12,030 nucleotides of DNA. Source: Campylobacteraceae bacterium UBA1877 (GTDB taxonomy: Bacteria > Campylobacterota > Campylobacteria > Campylobacterales > Campylobacteraceae). Under the pieces are notes generated by a model, which was given only the letters and a program-made list of their open reading frames with translations, did no database searches and was not told the DNA's origin. The stretch lies in NCBI GenBank assembly GCA_002352945.1, contig DDHL01000033.1, positions 16,840 to 28,869 on the forward strand. The letters are read 5' to 3'. How positions within the stretch are numbered: the first letter of the stretch is position 1; every line of letters begins with the position of its first letter. This document shows positions 1 to 5,674 of the stretch, in pieces. The position numbers and the translations under genes were made by a program.

Positions 1-574
1 AGATTTTTTCAAAAATGGATGGAACCTTTTTGATTTTGTCATAGTTGCTATTACTCTAGTGCCTCTTGAGAGCAGTTCGTTTGCGGCAATCGCAAGGCTT
101 ATGCGTGTGTTTAGAATATTGCGGCTTTTTACCGCAAGACCAGAGCTCAAAGAGATTTTAGATATATTAATCAGGGCGATTCCGTCTATTGTTGATATTG
201 TAATTTTAATGTTTATTATCTTTTATATTTATGCAATTATTGGCAGTTTCATCTTTGCTGATATGCCTTCTGGACTGTGGAAAAACTTCTTGGTTGCTAT
301 GTTGACACTCTTTAGGGTGCTAACTTTTGAGGATTGGACAGATGTGATGTATGAAACGATGGAAGTTTACCCATGGTCGTGGGTCTATTTTGTAAGTTTT
401 GTTATTATTGCTGCGTTTGTCTTTTTTAACCTTTTTGTGGCAGTTATTATTGGTGAGATGCAAAAACTGCAAAACGCAGATGCTGATAGTGAGCGCCACA
501 GCGACCATGAAACGCTCCAAGAGCTTTTAAAAGAAGTCCAAGAGCTAAAAGCTATGCTAAAAGAGAAAAAATAG
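1..574 (+). CDS. Voltage-gated cation channel, BacNav superfamily (3' part, 5' end outside window)
   Basis: The reading frame is open from base 2 to the TAG at 572-574; the true start lies upstream, so the GTG at 59 is internal. The visible part covers the end of S3 (GWNLFDFVIVAITLVP, about 17-64), an S4 sensor with four arginines spaced by three (RLMRVFRILR, about 95-124), S5, a pore loop with selectivity filter TFEDWTD (323-343) and S6 (FVSFVIIAAFVFFNLFVAVII). A charged heptad-like tail (LQELLKEVQELKAMLKEKK) resembles the C-terminal coiled coil that tetramerises BacNav channels. In this family four identical six-helix subunits form a voltage-opened inner-membrane cation channel. Sodium channels such as NaChBac and NavAb carry TLESW-type filters. 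The extra Asp after Glu and the Asp at the last filter position match the acidic positions of engineered calcium-selective variants, so calcium permeation is possible (inference). Family assignment is confident; the ion is not. Confidence 0.93.
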   Translation, partial: DFFKNGWNLFDFVIVAITLVPLESSSFAAIARLMRVFRILRLFTARPELKEILDILIRAIPSIVDIVILMFIIFYIYAIIGSFIFADMPSGLWKNFLVAMLTLFRVLTFEDWTDVMYETMEVYPWSWVYFVSFVIIAAFVFFNLFVAVIIGEMQKLQNADADSERHSDHETLQELLKEVQELKAMLKEKK

Positions 575-589
575 TCTACTTGAGCTTTA

Positions 590-613
590 GTTTTACATGT
601 AAAGCGTTTTTTT
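590..613 (+). terminator. Intrinsic terminator built on the TTTACATGTAAA palindrome
   Basis: GTTTTA at 590-595 pairs with TAAAGC at 600-605 (one G-U pair) around a CATG tetraloop, followed by seven T residues at 607-613. It lies 15 bases after the channel stop codon on the same strand. The stem is short and AU-rich, so efficiency is uncertain. An alternative outer stem GCTTTA (584-589)/TAAAGC (600-605) is also possible. Confidence 0.55.
592..603. repeat. TTTACATGTAAA palindrome, copy 1
   Basis: Perfect 12-bp palindrome, part of the terminator after the channel gene. With copy 2 it can form a 13-bp inverted repeat (592-604 with 623-635). Confidence 0.85.
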
Positions 614-623
614 GGCTTTAATC

Positions 624-635
624 TTTACATGTAAA
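624..635. repeat. TTTACATGTAAA palindrome, copy 2
   Basis: Perfect 12-bp palindrome 20 bases downstream of copy 1. The flanking C and G extend it to CTTTACATGTAAAG. Confidence 0.85.
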
Positions 636-864
636 GCTTTATATCACTTTTTGTTTGCATAAGCTTTGTATTATCTGTAAGTTTGAGTTGAAAATAAAAC
701 ATAATAAATTAAAAAAATTTATTCTAAATTATTATTAAAAGTTTCAATTGCAAGTGTTGTGCAAAAAGTTAAAGATGCCAAAAAATCCTAGATGCAAACG
801 AAATGAATGGTTTATAGCTTTATGACTTAATAAGTGAAGAGTTTGAGATTGTGGAGGGTGTATA

Positions 865-948
865 GTGTTCTTTATTGAAAAAGTATTAAAATATATTTTT
901 GTAGGGGTGTATATAGTTGCATTTTCTGTGTTCTTGTGGCTACTTTAA
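865..948 (+). CDS. Possible 27-aa single-span membrane peptide
   Basis: A GTG start is preceded by a good Shine-Dalgarno sequence (GGAGG at 853-857, seven bases upstream). The frame encodes 27 residues, starting MFFIEKVLKY and ending in a hydrophobic run (IFVGVYIVAFSVFLWLL) long enough for one membrane span, then TAA at 946-948. The start codon shares its first G with the TAG of an upstream open frame (TAGTG), an arrangement typical of translational coupling, although that upstream frame has no visible start of its own. I do not recognise the family. It could be a genuine small membrane protein, the C-terminal scrap of a decayed gene, or chance. Confidence 0.3.
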   Translation: MFFIEKVLKYIFVGVYIVAFSVFLWLL

Positions 949-1067
949 GCTTATATTTTTTACGACAAAGATGCTTAATTATATTTAAGTTTTATTTGCA
1001 AAATACAATAACAATATTTTACTCTAAGACATAACCACTTCATCAAGTTGGGCAGATGAAATCTCTC

Positions 1068-1079
1068 TTTACATGTAAA
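1068..1079. repeat. TTTACATGTAAA palindrome, copy 3
   Basis: Perfect copy in the intergenic region, about 130 bases before the start of the 248-aa gene and upstream of its Fur box. Confidence 0.85.
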
Positions 1080-1107
1080 ACTTGCTTAACTAAAATAGCT
1101 TTTAATT

Positions 1108-1126
1108 CTAGGTATGGTATGCCTAG
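1108..1126. promoter_or_regulatory. Imperfect dyad, possible operator between -35 and -10
   Basis: CTAGGTATGGTATGCCTAG is a 19-bp near-palindrome (arms CTAGGTAT/ATGCCTAG with one G-T mispair and a 3-base centre). It lies directly upstream of the TATAAT at 1130-1135, in the usual place for a repressor or activator site. No known regulator is assigned. Confidence 0.3.
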
Positions 1127-1129
1127 TTG

Positions 1130-1135
1130 TATAAT
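1130..1135 (+). promoter_or_regulatory. Probable -10 box of the flavodoxin operon promoter
   Basis: A perfect TATAAT lies one base before the Fur box, placing the likely transcription start inside that box. No good -35 is seen at 17-bp spacing, which is common for Campylobacterota promoters. Confidence 0.5.
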
Positions 1136-1136
1136 T

Positions 1137-1151
1137 TGATAATAATTATCA
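1137..1151. promoter_or_regulatory. Fur box (perfect 7-1-7)
   Basis: TGATAATAATTATCA matches the 7-1-7 Fur consensus TGATAATNATTATCA at every position. It overlaps the expected transcription start of the operon with flavodoxin, so iron-loaded Fur should repress it. Confidence 0.8.
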
Positions 1152-1177
1152 TGTGTTAAGTTTTTATTTAATAAAAA

Positions 1178-1192
1178 TGATTATAATTACCA
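1178..1192. promoter_or_regulatory. Second Fur-box-like site (2 mismatches)
   Basis: TGATTATAATTACCA matches the 7-1-7 consensus at 12 of 14 specified positions and lies 19 bases before the start codon at 1211. It could extend Fur binding from the upstream perfect site. Confidence 0.45.
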
Positions 1193-1210
1193 AAATATAA
1201 AGGGGATGAA

Positions 1211-1957
1211 ATGTGTTTTGGCTTTGAGTTAAAAAATGGAAGTTGGGTTGAACAAAACCCATCAATTTTTAAACACCTTAAGTTACATCAAAGAAGAATG
1301 CTGTTTTTAGCTCAGTATAATTGGTATGTTGATGCTTCAGAGAGAGTTTATCTTAAAAATAAAAACCTCTCATTGCAAGAAGTTTTTTTTCAGTCCATAT
1401 TAACTCTTCTTCCAAAACCCCTTTCGCCAGCCATTAAGCCAAAAGAGTTCATACCCAAAGAAGCAGTTTTAATCCGTCTTTTTTTAAATGGCGATCCTAA
1501 AAAAGTCCAAGAGTATGCTATTTGTTTGGCTTATATTCCAAAAACAGAGATGGCAAGGCGAATTTATCGCGTTTTTGCTAAAGATATTCCTGGAATTGTT
1601 TTTGATGCAAGGAGTCTGTTTTTACACTTTGTGTATGAAAAAATCGCCAATCGCAATAAAGATAAAATCGTCTATATTAAAAATGATGAAATCCTAATCG
1701 AAAGCGATGGGAAGGTGTTATTAAGCGTTGTTCCATATCTAAAAGAGGTTAATAAAGATAACCCTATGGGAATAAAAGATGAGATAAATAGAGCCTGGCA
1801 AAGGCTAAAAGAGAGTAGGGCACAAGCTTTATACCTAGTTTTTCCAAGAAATGAAAACTTTACCCGTCACATCGAAGTTCGAAATTGTGAGCACCAAAGG
1901 GCTAGGCTAAAGCTTGTTCCATACACTATTTTACATTCAGTAAAGGAGAATAGATGA
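1211..1957 (+). CDS. Uncharacterised basic protein encoded upstream of flavodoxin
   Basis: A 248-residue protein with no signal peptide and no membrane span, rich in Lys and Arg, probably cytoplasmic. The start is supported by AGGGG at 1201-1205 five bases before ATG. Visible segments are an N-terminal part with several aromatic residues (FLAQYNWYVDASERVYL, about 32-48), a middle part with PKPLSPAIKPKEFIP and EAVLIRLFLNG (about 68-94), and a C-terminal part with RLKESRAQALYLVFPRNENF. I recognise no catalytic motif. Its stop overlaps the flavodoxin ATG (ATGA), so the two are translationally coupled, and the Fur boxes upstream should put both under iron control. From memory, Campylobacter jejuni also has a hypothetical gene (Cj1383c) directly before fldA, so this may be a conserved Campylobacterota pairing; homology is not proven here. 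A role in flavodoxin function or low-iron redox metabolism is only inference. Confidence 0.85.
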   Translation: MCFGFELKNGSWVEQNPSIFKHLKLHQRRMLFLAQYNWYVDASERVYLKNKNLSLQEVFFQSILTLLPKPLSPAIKPKEFIPKEAVLIRLFLNGDPKKVQEYAICLAYIPKTEMARRIYRVFAKDIPGIVFDARSLFLHFVYEKIANRNKDKIVYIKNDEILIESDGKVLLSVVPYLKEVNKDNPMGIKDEINRAWQRLKESRAQALYLVFPRNENFTRHIEVRNCEHQRARLKLVPYTILHSVKENR

Positions 1958-2457
1958 AAATTGCAATTGTTTACGGAAGCACAGGCGGCAACGCAGAAGA
2001 TGTTGCTAAAAAGATTCAATCAAATTTAAAAGTAGATGCCGAGCTTTTAGATATTGGAAGTACTGATGCAGATACAATTAACAGCTTTGATGCTTTGATT
2101 TTAGGTTCATCAACATGGTACGATGGAGAACTTCAAGATGATTGGGATGCTTTTGATATGGATTCATTAGAGCTTAAAGGAAAGAAAGTTGCCCTTTTTG
2201 GAGTTGGAGATCAGCAAGAATATGGTGATGAATTTTGCAACGCTTTGGGGATTTTATATGAGGTTTGCGTGCAAAAAGGTGCGCAAATTTATGGAGACAA
2301 ATGGAGCACTGAAGGGTACGACTTTGAAGCATCAAATGCAGTTGTTGATGGAGCCTTTGTCGGCTTGGCAATCGACCAAGAAAACGAAGAAGATTTGACT
2401 GATGAGAGGGTTGAAAAATGGGTTAAAAACCTTGAAGAGAGTTCGTTTTTTTCATGA
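1954..2457 (+). CDS. fldA: Flavodoxin, long-chain type
   Basis: A 167-residue FMN protein of the long-chain class; flavodoxins shuttle low-potential electrons, for example to or from pyruvate oxidoreductase, and replace ferredoxin when iron is limiting. The FMN phosphate loop is GSTGGNAEDVA (about 8-18), with the NAE variant also found in Helicobacter flavodoxin. The first isoalloxazine loop is GSSTWYDGELQDDW, with Trp55 where most flavodoxins have Trp (H. pylori has Ala there). The second is GVGDQQEYGDEF with Tyr90. The C-terminal part (YDFEAS...VGLAIDQENEEDLTDERVEKWV) is the conserved long-chain tail. AAGGAG at 1943-1948 is an excellent ribosome site five bases before ATG. The gene shares ATGA with the upstream gene and probably its Fur-controlled promoter. 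Confidence 0.95.
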   Translation: MKIAIVYGSTGGNAEDVAKKIQSNLKVDAELLDIGSTDADTINSFDALILGSSTWYDGELQDDWDAFDMDSLELKGKKVALFGVGDQQEYGDEFCNALGILYEVCVQKGAQIYGDKWSTEGYDFEASNAVVDGAFVGLAIDQENEEDLTDERVEKWVKNLEESSFFS

Positions 2458-2469
2458 TTTACATGTATA
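2458..2469. repeat. Variant palindrome TTTACATGTATA, copy 4
   Basis: Begins on the base after the flavodoxin stop codon. The 8-bp core TACATGTA and left flank match; the right flank differs by one base. Confidence 0.6.
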
Positions 2470-2502
2470 GTCAAATGATGGGCTTTAAATCCATCATTTG
2501 AC
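2470..2502. repeat. Perfect 12-bp stem-loop between convergent genes
   Basis: GTCAAATGATGG (2470-2481) is perfectly inverted at 2491-2502 with a 9-base loop. It lies between flavodoxin (+) and the Fur-family gene (-). Neither strand has a T-run immediately after the stem, so it is not a textbook intrinsic terminator. It may protect 3' ends or assist bidirectional termination. Confidence 0.6.
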
Positions 2503-2533
2503 AAAAATTACTGTCTATAAGTTTATTTTAAAA

Positions 2534-2557
2534 TAGATAAAAACCCTTCTTATTCTA
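2534..2557 (-). terminator. Weak candidate terminator for the minus-strand cluster
   Basis: On the minus strand TAGAATAA (2557-2550) can pair, with one bulge, to TTATCTA (2540-2534), followed by TTTT. It is about 40 bases past the stop of the Fur-family gene. The stem is short and imperfect. Confidence 0.25.
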
Positions 2558-2595
2558 AAAAATTCAAGTCAAAAATTGGCAAAAAGATTGTTTGA

Positions 2596-3051
2596 TTATC
2601 GCTGCTTTTTTTGACAAGAAAAGCAAACTCCGTAGAGTATAATAGTTCTATTTATGGCAGTAAAATTATAGTTTTGTAAAATTTCACTCTCTTTTTCTCG
2701 AAGTTTTTTGTCGCAAAAAGGCATGGCCGTACCGCACTTTATGCAAACTAGCTGATCATGATAGTCCAATTTTAGTTTGTAAGTTTTAGTTTTAAAAGGC
2801 GGTAAAACCAAAGTGTGAATGAGTCCGAGATTTTCTAAAAAATTAAGCGTGTTATAAACTGTCGGCAAAGATATGCGAATATACTTTCTAGCACGACACG
2901 CAATCTCATCGGCGCTAAGATGGGCGTTGCTGTGATAAAGCACCCGCAAGATAACCTCACGCTGACTTGAGTCATAATGGCCATAATTTTTTGCTAGGTT
3001 CAAAAATTTTTCATAAAACTGGTTAAAATTCTCTTTTTTATCCATTGCCAT
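2596..3051 (-). CDS. Fur-family transcriptional regulator with altered metal-sensing residues
   Basis: 151 residues with the two-domain Fur layout: an N-terminal winged helix (QREVILRVLYHSNAHLSADEI, then the recognition segment LPTVYNTLNFLENLGLI at about 62-78) and a C-terminal dimerisation domain. The structural zinc site is intact: C103-x2-C106 and C143-x2-C146. The regulatory region differs from canonical Fur. The usual HHDH before the first Cys pair is YHDQ (97-100), the acidic residue in the strand before it is Lys92 (TYKLKL), and the C-terminal His is Arg135 (NRTIILYGVC). By alignment from memory to E. coli Fur, the equivalents of E81, H87, H90 and H125 are lost while D89 and the N-terminal His (H44) remain. 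It may sense another signal or act without metal. It overlaps the upstream membrane-protein gene by 14 bases; a second in-frame ATG at 3045 is an alternative start. As last gene of the feo cluster it may control the cluster. Confidence 0.9.
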   Translation of the reverse strand: MAMDKKENFNQFYEKFLNLAKNYGHYDSSQREVILRVLYHSNAHLSADEIACRARKYIRISLPTVYNTLNFLENLGLIHTLVLPPFKTKTYKLKLDYHDQLVCIKCGTAMPFCDKKLREKESEILQNYNFTAINRTIILYGVCFSCQKKQR

Positions 3052-4672
3052 CTTTCTTTACAGGAGGTGCATTTTTTTCTAACTTTGCAAAATCAACAGG
3101 TGTAAAATCTTTTTTGAAAAGCCTGATAAAATAGCTATTTTCATCGTTGTAGCGCACTATGTAATGAAGCGGGTCACTTAAAAATTGCAAATCCATCTTT
3201 TTATAATCAAAGTTTGGCAAATCCAATTTAACAAAGCTAAACCCATCTTGTTTCAATAGATAAAATTCACTGTTTTTACCAATCGCATATCCAACAATTT
3301 TTTTGGCTGCATTTTCACTTACATGTAAATAGACTAAAGTTTGAGGTGTAAAAATTTGCTTTACATGTAAAGTGTCGTTATAGCGTATAAGCTGGAAAAG
3401 TTTATCTTTTGCATCTGTTATAAACAGACCCAAATCATAAGGTTTTAAATTCGTAAACTTACCCCAAACTTTTTTGGCTGGAAAAACAAAGCCCTCTTCA
3501 TTTAAAGCTAGATTTACCTCGCTTGTTAAACGTTTATCAACCTCTCCATGATGATGATAAATTACGATACCCTTTTTTGAAATATATAAAGCTTCTTTGG
3601 GAAAAGGAATGATGCCAACTTTAGGGTCTGGATTAAAAAGCGGATACAAAGCAACTCGAGGAGGAGTTAAAAGAGTTGGTTTATACGAAAGGCTCAAGCG
3701 CTCTTTTTTGATTGAGGGCGCATCATAAGATTTGCCATCAATTACAACCGGAAGCCTGCCTTGTGTTTGCAAGTCGCGCCAATAAACAAAAGGCAGCGCA
3801 TCTTTAAACTCTTCATAACTTAAGCTATCTGCTTTGATTGTCCCATACTCAAAATTGTGCCCTCCAAGGTTTCTTTGATAAACAAATGTTTTGAGTTTAT
3901 TAGAATAAAATGGGTAGTAATGAACTCTTTTTGAAATTGCATTGTTTAAAAGTTCTTTGCCTCCAAGCCATCCAATTGCAATTATGCTAACAATTAAAAG
4001 CGCGTAAAAAATGGGGTTTTTAACGCGTTTATTTGAAATTGCCAAAATAGAATCAATACCCAAAAATAGACAAACTACAATAAAGCTAGTCCACAAAAAT
4101 ATATTTTTATTTGCATCAGCGCTTATTAGCAATCCAAGAGCCAGAAAAAGAAAAAGTGCTTTTAAAAGCATTACTTTTTGCTTTGGTTCCATAATAACTG
4201 CGCAGCTGCCAAGATAAACAAACAGAGCACAAAATAAAAACCAAAGGTTATCAATAAGGCTTACATGTAAAAGTACATTGGGATAGTACTCCATAAAAAT
4301 AACCCACAAGCCAATGCCAATTATCAATCCAAAAAGCGCTATGATAGCTACTCCAATGAGCTGGTGCAGTCCTAGGGTAAACCAAGGGTTCATGGGCAGA
4401 TGCACAAGAATCCGACCACGATATCTTTCGGTATAAAATTGAAAAAGTGCAGTCAAAAAACCAACCAACAGATAAATCCATTTTAAAAAACCGTGAGGAT
4501 GGGTGTCAAAAAAGACAAATCTATGCCACAAAAGGGATTCTGGCTCGCTTGTCATAAAAAGCGTGTGGGTTTGGTAGGCTAAAATCGCAATTAGGGCAAA
4601 AGAGATGAGAGTGAAACTAATAATTGTGGGTCGAAGCTTTACCCACTCTTTAAGTGCAATGGCTCCCATCAT
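3038..4672 (-). CDS. ABC-type membrane protein with large extracytoplasmic C-terminal domain
   Basis: 544 residues. The N-terminal 240 hold about seven hydrophobic segments (near 14-33, 63-80, 103-126, 141-161, 168-184, 191-210, 221-238), as in an ABC-2-like permease. The remaining 300 have no membrane span and look like a beta-rich domain, presumably periplasmic. This domain contains DALPFVYWRDLQTQGRLP (about 291-308), which recalls the DUF4857 family, though I cannot confirm that here, and a His triplet at 373-375 (YHHHGE) that might bind metal. Its ATG overlaps the ATPase stop (ATGA), so the two should form one transporter. The overlap with the Fur-family gene extends the operon. Transport direction and substrate cannot be told; no substrate-binding protein is seen, which argues against a classical importer. 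Three TTACATGTAA palindromes lie inside the gene, each encoding Leu-His-Val. Confidence 0.75.
   Translation of the reverse strand: MMGAIALKEWVKLRPTIISFTLISFALIAILAYQTHTLFMTSEPESLLWHRFVFFDTHPHGFLKWIYLLVGFLTALFQFYTERYRGRILVHLPMNPWFTLGLHQLIGVAIIALFGLIIGIGLWVIFMEYYPNVLLHVSLIDNLWFLFCALFVYLGSCAVIMEPKQKVMLLKALFLFLALGLLISADANKNIFLWTSFIVVCLFLGIDSILAISNKRVKNPIFYALLIVSIIAIGWLGGKELLNNAISKRVHYYPFYSNKLKTFVYQRNLGGHNFEYGTIKADSLSYEEFKDALPFVYWRDLQTQGRLPVVIDGKSYDAPSIKKERLSLSYKPTLLTPPRVALYPLFNPDPKVGIIPFPKEALYISKKGIVIYHHHGEVDKRLTSEVNLALNEEGFVFPAKKVWGKFTNLKPYDLGLFITDAKDKLFQLIRYNDTLHVKQIFTPQTLVYLHVSENAAKKIVGYAIGKNSEFYLLKQDGFSFVKLDLPNFDYKKMDLQFLSDPLHYIVRYNDENSYFIRLFKKDFTPVDFAKLEKNAPPVKKDGNG
3318..3329. repeat. Variant palindrome CTTACATGTAAA inside the membrane-protein gene, copy 5
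   Basis: The 10-bp core TTACATGTAA is intact. On the coding (minus) strand it reads Leu-His-Val at residues 449-451. Confidence 0.65.
3360..3371. repeat. TTTACATGTAAA palindrome inside the membrane-protein gene, copy 6
   Basis: Perfect 12-bp copy with flank GCTTTACATGTAAAGT, almost a 16-bp palindrome. It encodes Leu-His-Val-Lys at residues 435-438. Confidence 0.85.
4260..4271. repeat. Variant palindrome CTTACATGTAAA inside the membrane-protein gene, copy 7
   Basis: The 10-bp core TTACATGTAA is intact. It encodes Leu-His-Val at residues 135-137, in the same reading phase as the other two copies in this gene. Confidence 0.65.
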
Positions 4673-5505
4673 TCATACTTTCCTACATATCCTAAAAATT
4701 TCTCTTCAAAATCACAATCTATCAATTGTAAACGTGTGCTTGTATCAAAGGTAAAACATCTATTGTGATCTTTGTGGCGCTCAATGCGATGAATATTTAA
4801 ATCCTCAAGCTCCCAATCGTCTTTAAACATATAGCAGTGAAATGAATCTAAAAACTCATTCATGCTTGATTTATAAATTTTGCCACCTTTTTGGATAATC
4901 ATCATAGAATCGATAAGTCCAACAAGTTCGCCCATAACATGAGATGTCATCAAAACACTCTTTTGAGTTTGATAGACATGATCTTTTAAATAGTCAATAA
5001 AGAGTCTTCTATAACCACTATCTAAACCCATAGAGTAATCATCAAGTATCAACAAATCTGCATCTTGTGCAAAAAGAGCGCCTAATACGACTTGGGATTT
5101 TTGCCCAAAGGAGAGGGTGCTAAGTTTTTGGCTTGGATCGCACCCTAGCAAATCTACCAAATCGTAAAAGTATTTTCGTTTCCATTTTGGATAAAAAGCA
5201 CTAAAAAAGGCTTCATATTGCTTGATACTTAAAAAATCATATGCCTTAAAACCCTCATGTAAAAGTGCAATTTTTCGCTTTAAATCTGGAGTTAGGGCAT
5301 GGGATGGTTTACCAAAAATAAGGCAACTTCCCTTTGCGGGAAGAATGTAGCCCATTAAAATGTGAATCAGAGTAGATTTACCCACCCCATTTTTGCCCAA
5401 TACTCCAAAAATTTGCCCAGGCTCAATGGACAAATTTAAATTCTCATACAGCTTTTTTTGGCCAAAATAGTGACCTAGATTTTGAAGTTCAATCACTGGA
5501 TTCAT
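4669..5505 (-). CDS. ABC transporter ATP-binding protein
   Basis: 278 residues with ABC ATPase motifs in order: Walker A GKNGVGKST (37-45), signature LSFGQ (131-135, variant of LSGGQ), Walker B LLILD (151-155), D-loop GLD (160-162) and switch His189 (TSHVMGE). The residue after Walker B, normally the catalytic Glu, is Asp156 (LDDYSMGLD). The Q-loop region (ALLHEGFKAYDFLS, about 80-93) has no obvious Gln. These changes suggest slow or altered ATP hydrolysis, although Glu-to-Asp can retain activity. The layout resembles the ATPases that pair with ABC-2 permeases. Its ATG overlaps the stop of the upstream 42-aa Cys-rich gene and its stop overlaps the ATG of the membrane protein, so it belongs to the feo cluster and partners that protein. 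The substrate is unknown. Confidence 0.9.
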   Translation of the reverse strand: MNPVIELQNLGHYFGQKKLYENLNLSIEPGQIFGVLGKNGVGKSTLIHILMGYILPAKGSCLIFGKPSHALTPDLKRKIALLHEGFKAYDFLSIKQYEAFFSAFYPKWKRKYFYDLVDLLGCDPSQKLSTLSFGQKSQVVLGALFAQDADLLILDDYSMGLDSGYRRLFIDYLKDHVYQTQKSVLMTSHVMGELVGLIDSMMIIQKGGKIYKSSMNEFLDSFHCYMFKDDWELEDLNIHRIERHKDHNRCFTFDTSTRLQLIDCDFEEKFLGYVGKYE

Positions 5506-5630
5506 TTTTCATTCTTTTGATTAGAACAACACCCTTTGCTGCCACAATTGCAGCTTCCTTTTTTAAATAATGAGTAATATATGTACGCTCCAGCCGCTAA
5601 GGCTATAACAATTAAAATCGCTGTTTCCAT
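5502..5630 (-). CDS. FeoB-associated Cys-rich membrane protein (42 aa)
   Basis: A small gene starting at ATG 5630-5628, with AGGAG about seven bases upstream in the minus-strand sequence, and ending at TGA 5504-5502. The peptide begins METAILIVIALAAGAYIYYS, one membrane span, followed by a basic stretch and a Cys cluster SCNCGSKGCCSN (C27-x-C29-x4-C34-C35). This matches the size and architecture of the FeoB-associated Cys-rich membrane proteins often found beside feoB; the Cys residues are thought to handle Fe(II) or influence FeoB at the membrane, but the function is not established. Its TGA overlaps the ATG of the ABC ATPase gene, coupling the Feo part of the cluster to the ABC part. Unusually, it is separated from feoB by three genes. 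Confidence 0.85.
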   Translation of the reverse strand: METAILIVIALAAGAYIYYSLFKKGSCNCGSKGCCSNQKNEK

Positions 5631-5643
5631 CTTTTTCTCCTAA

Positions 5644-5674
5644 TTTACATGTAGGGAAAATCCCTACATGTAAA
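5644..5674 (-). repeat. 14-bp perfect hairpin from two facing TTTACATGTA half-motifs (copies 8 and 9), after the porin gene
   Basis: TTTACATGTAGGGA (5644-5657) is perfectly inverted at 5661-5674 with a 3-base loop. It begins two bases after the porin stop and ends just before the ribosome site of the Cys-rich gene. No T-run follows on the minus strand, so it is unlikely to be a simple terminator. It may stabilise the porin mRNA end or lower expression of the downstream genes. Confidence 0.75.

Larger units (their letters stand above)
636..1107. other. Gene-poor intergenic stretch with possible gene remnants
   Basis: No convincing full-length gene lies here. Apart from one palindrome (1068-1079) and the 27-codon ORF at 865-948, there are fragments that read like coding sequence broken by shifts and stops: VQKVKDAKK ending at a TAG near 790, then in another frame ILDANEMNGL (785-814), a TAG, and LYDLISEEFEIVEGV ending at the TAG 863-865. 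This may be a decayed small gene, but I cannot assign a family and chance open frames are possible in AT-rich DNA. The rest is low-complexity AT-rich sequence. Confidence 0.4.

Noticed and set aside
320..520. Open frame on the minus strand opposite the channel gene
   Set aside because: It is antisense to clearly conserved S5/pore/S6 sequence and has no family features.
59..574. Taking the GTG at 59 as the channel start
   Set aside because: The upstream in-frame sequence is S3 of the same channel family, so the gene continues beyond the left edge.
5240..5285. CATGTAAAAG near 5256 as another copy of the palindrome
   Set aside because: Only the right half matches; the left arm (ACCCT) is not related.
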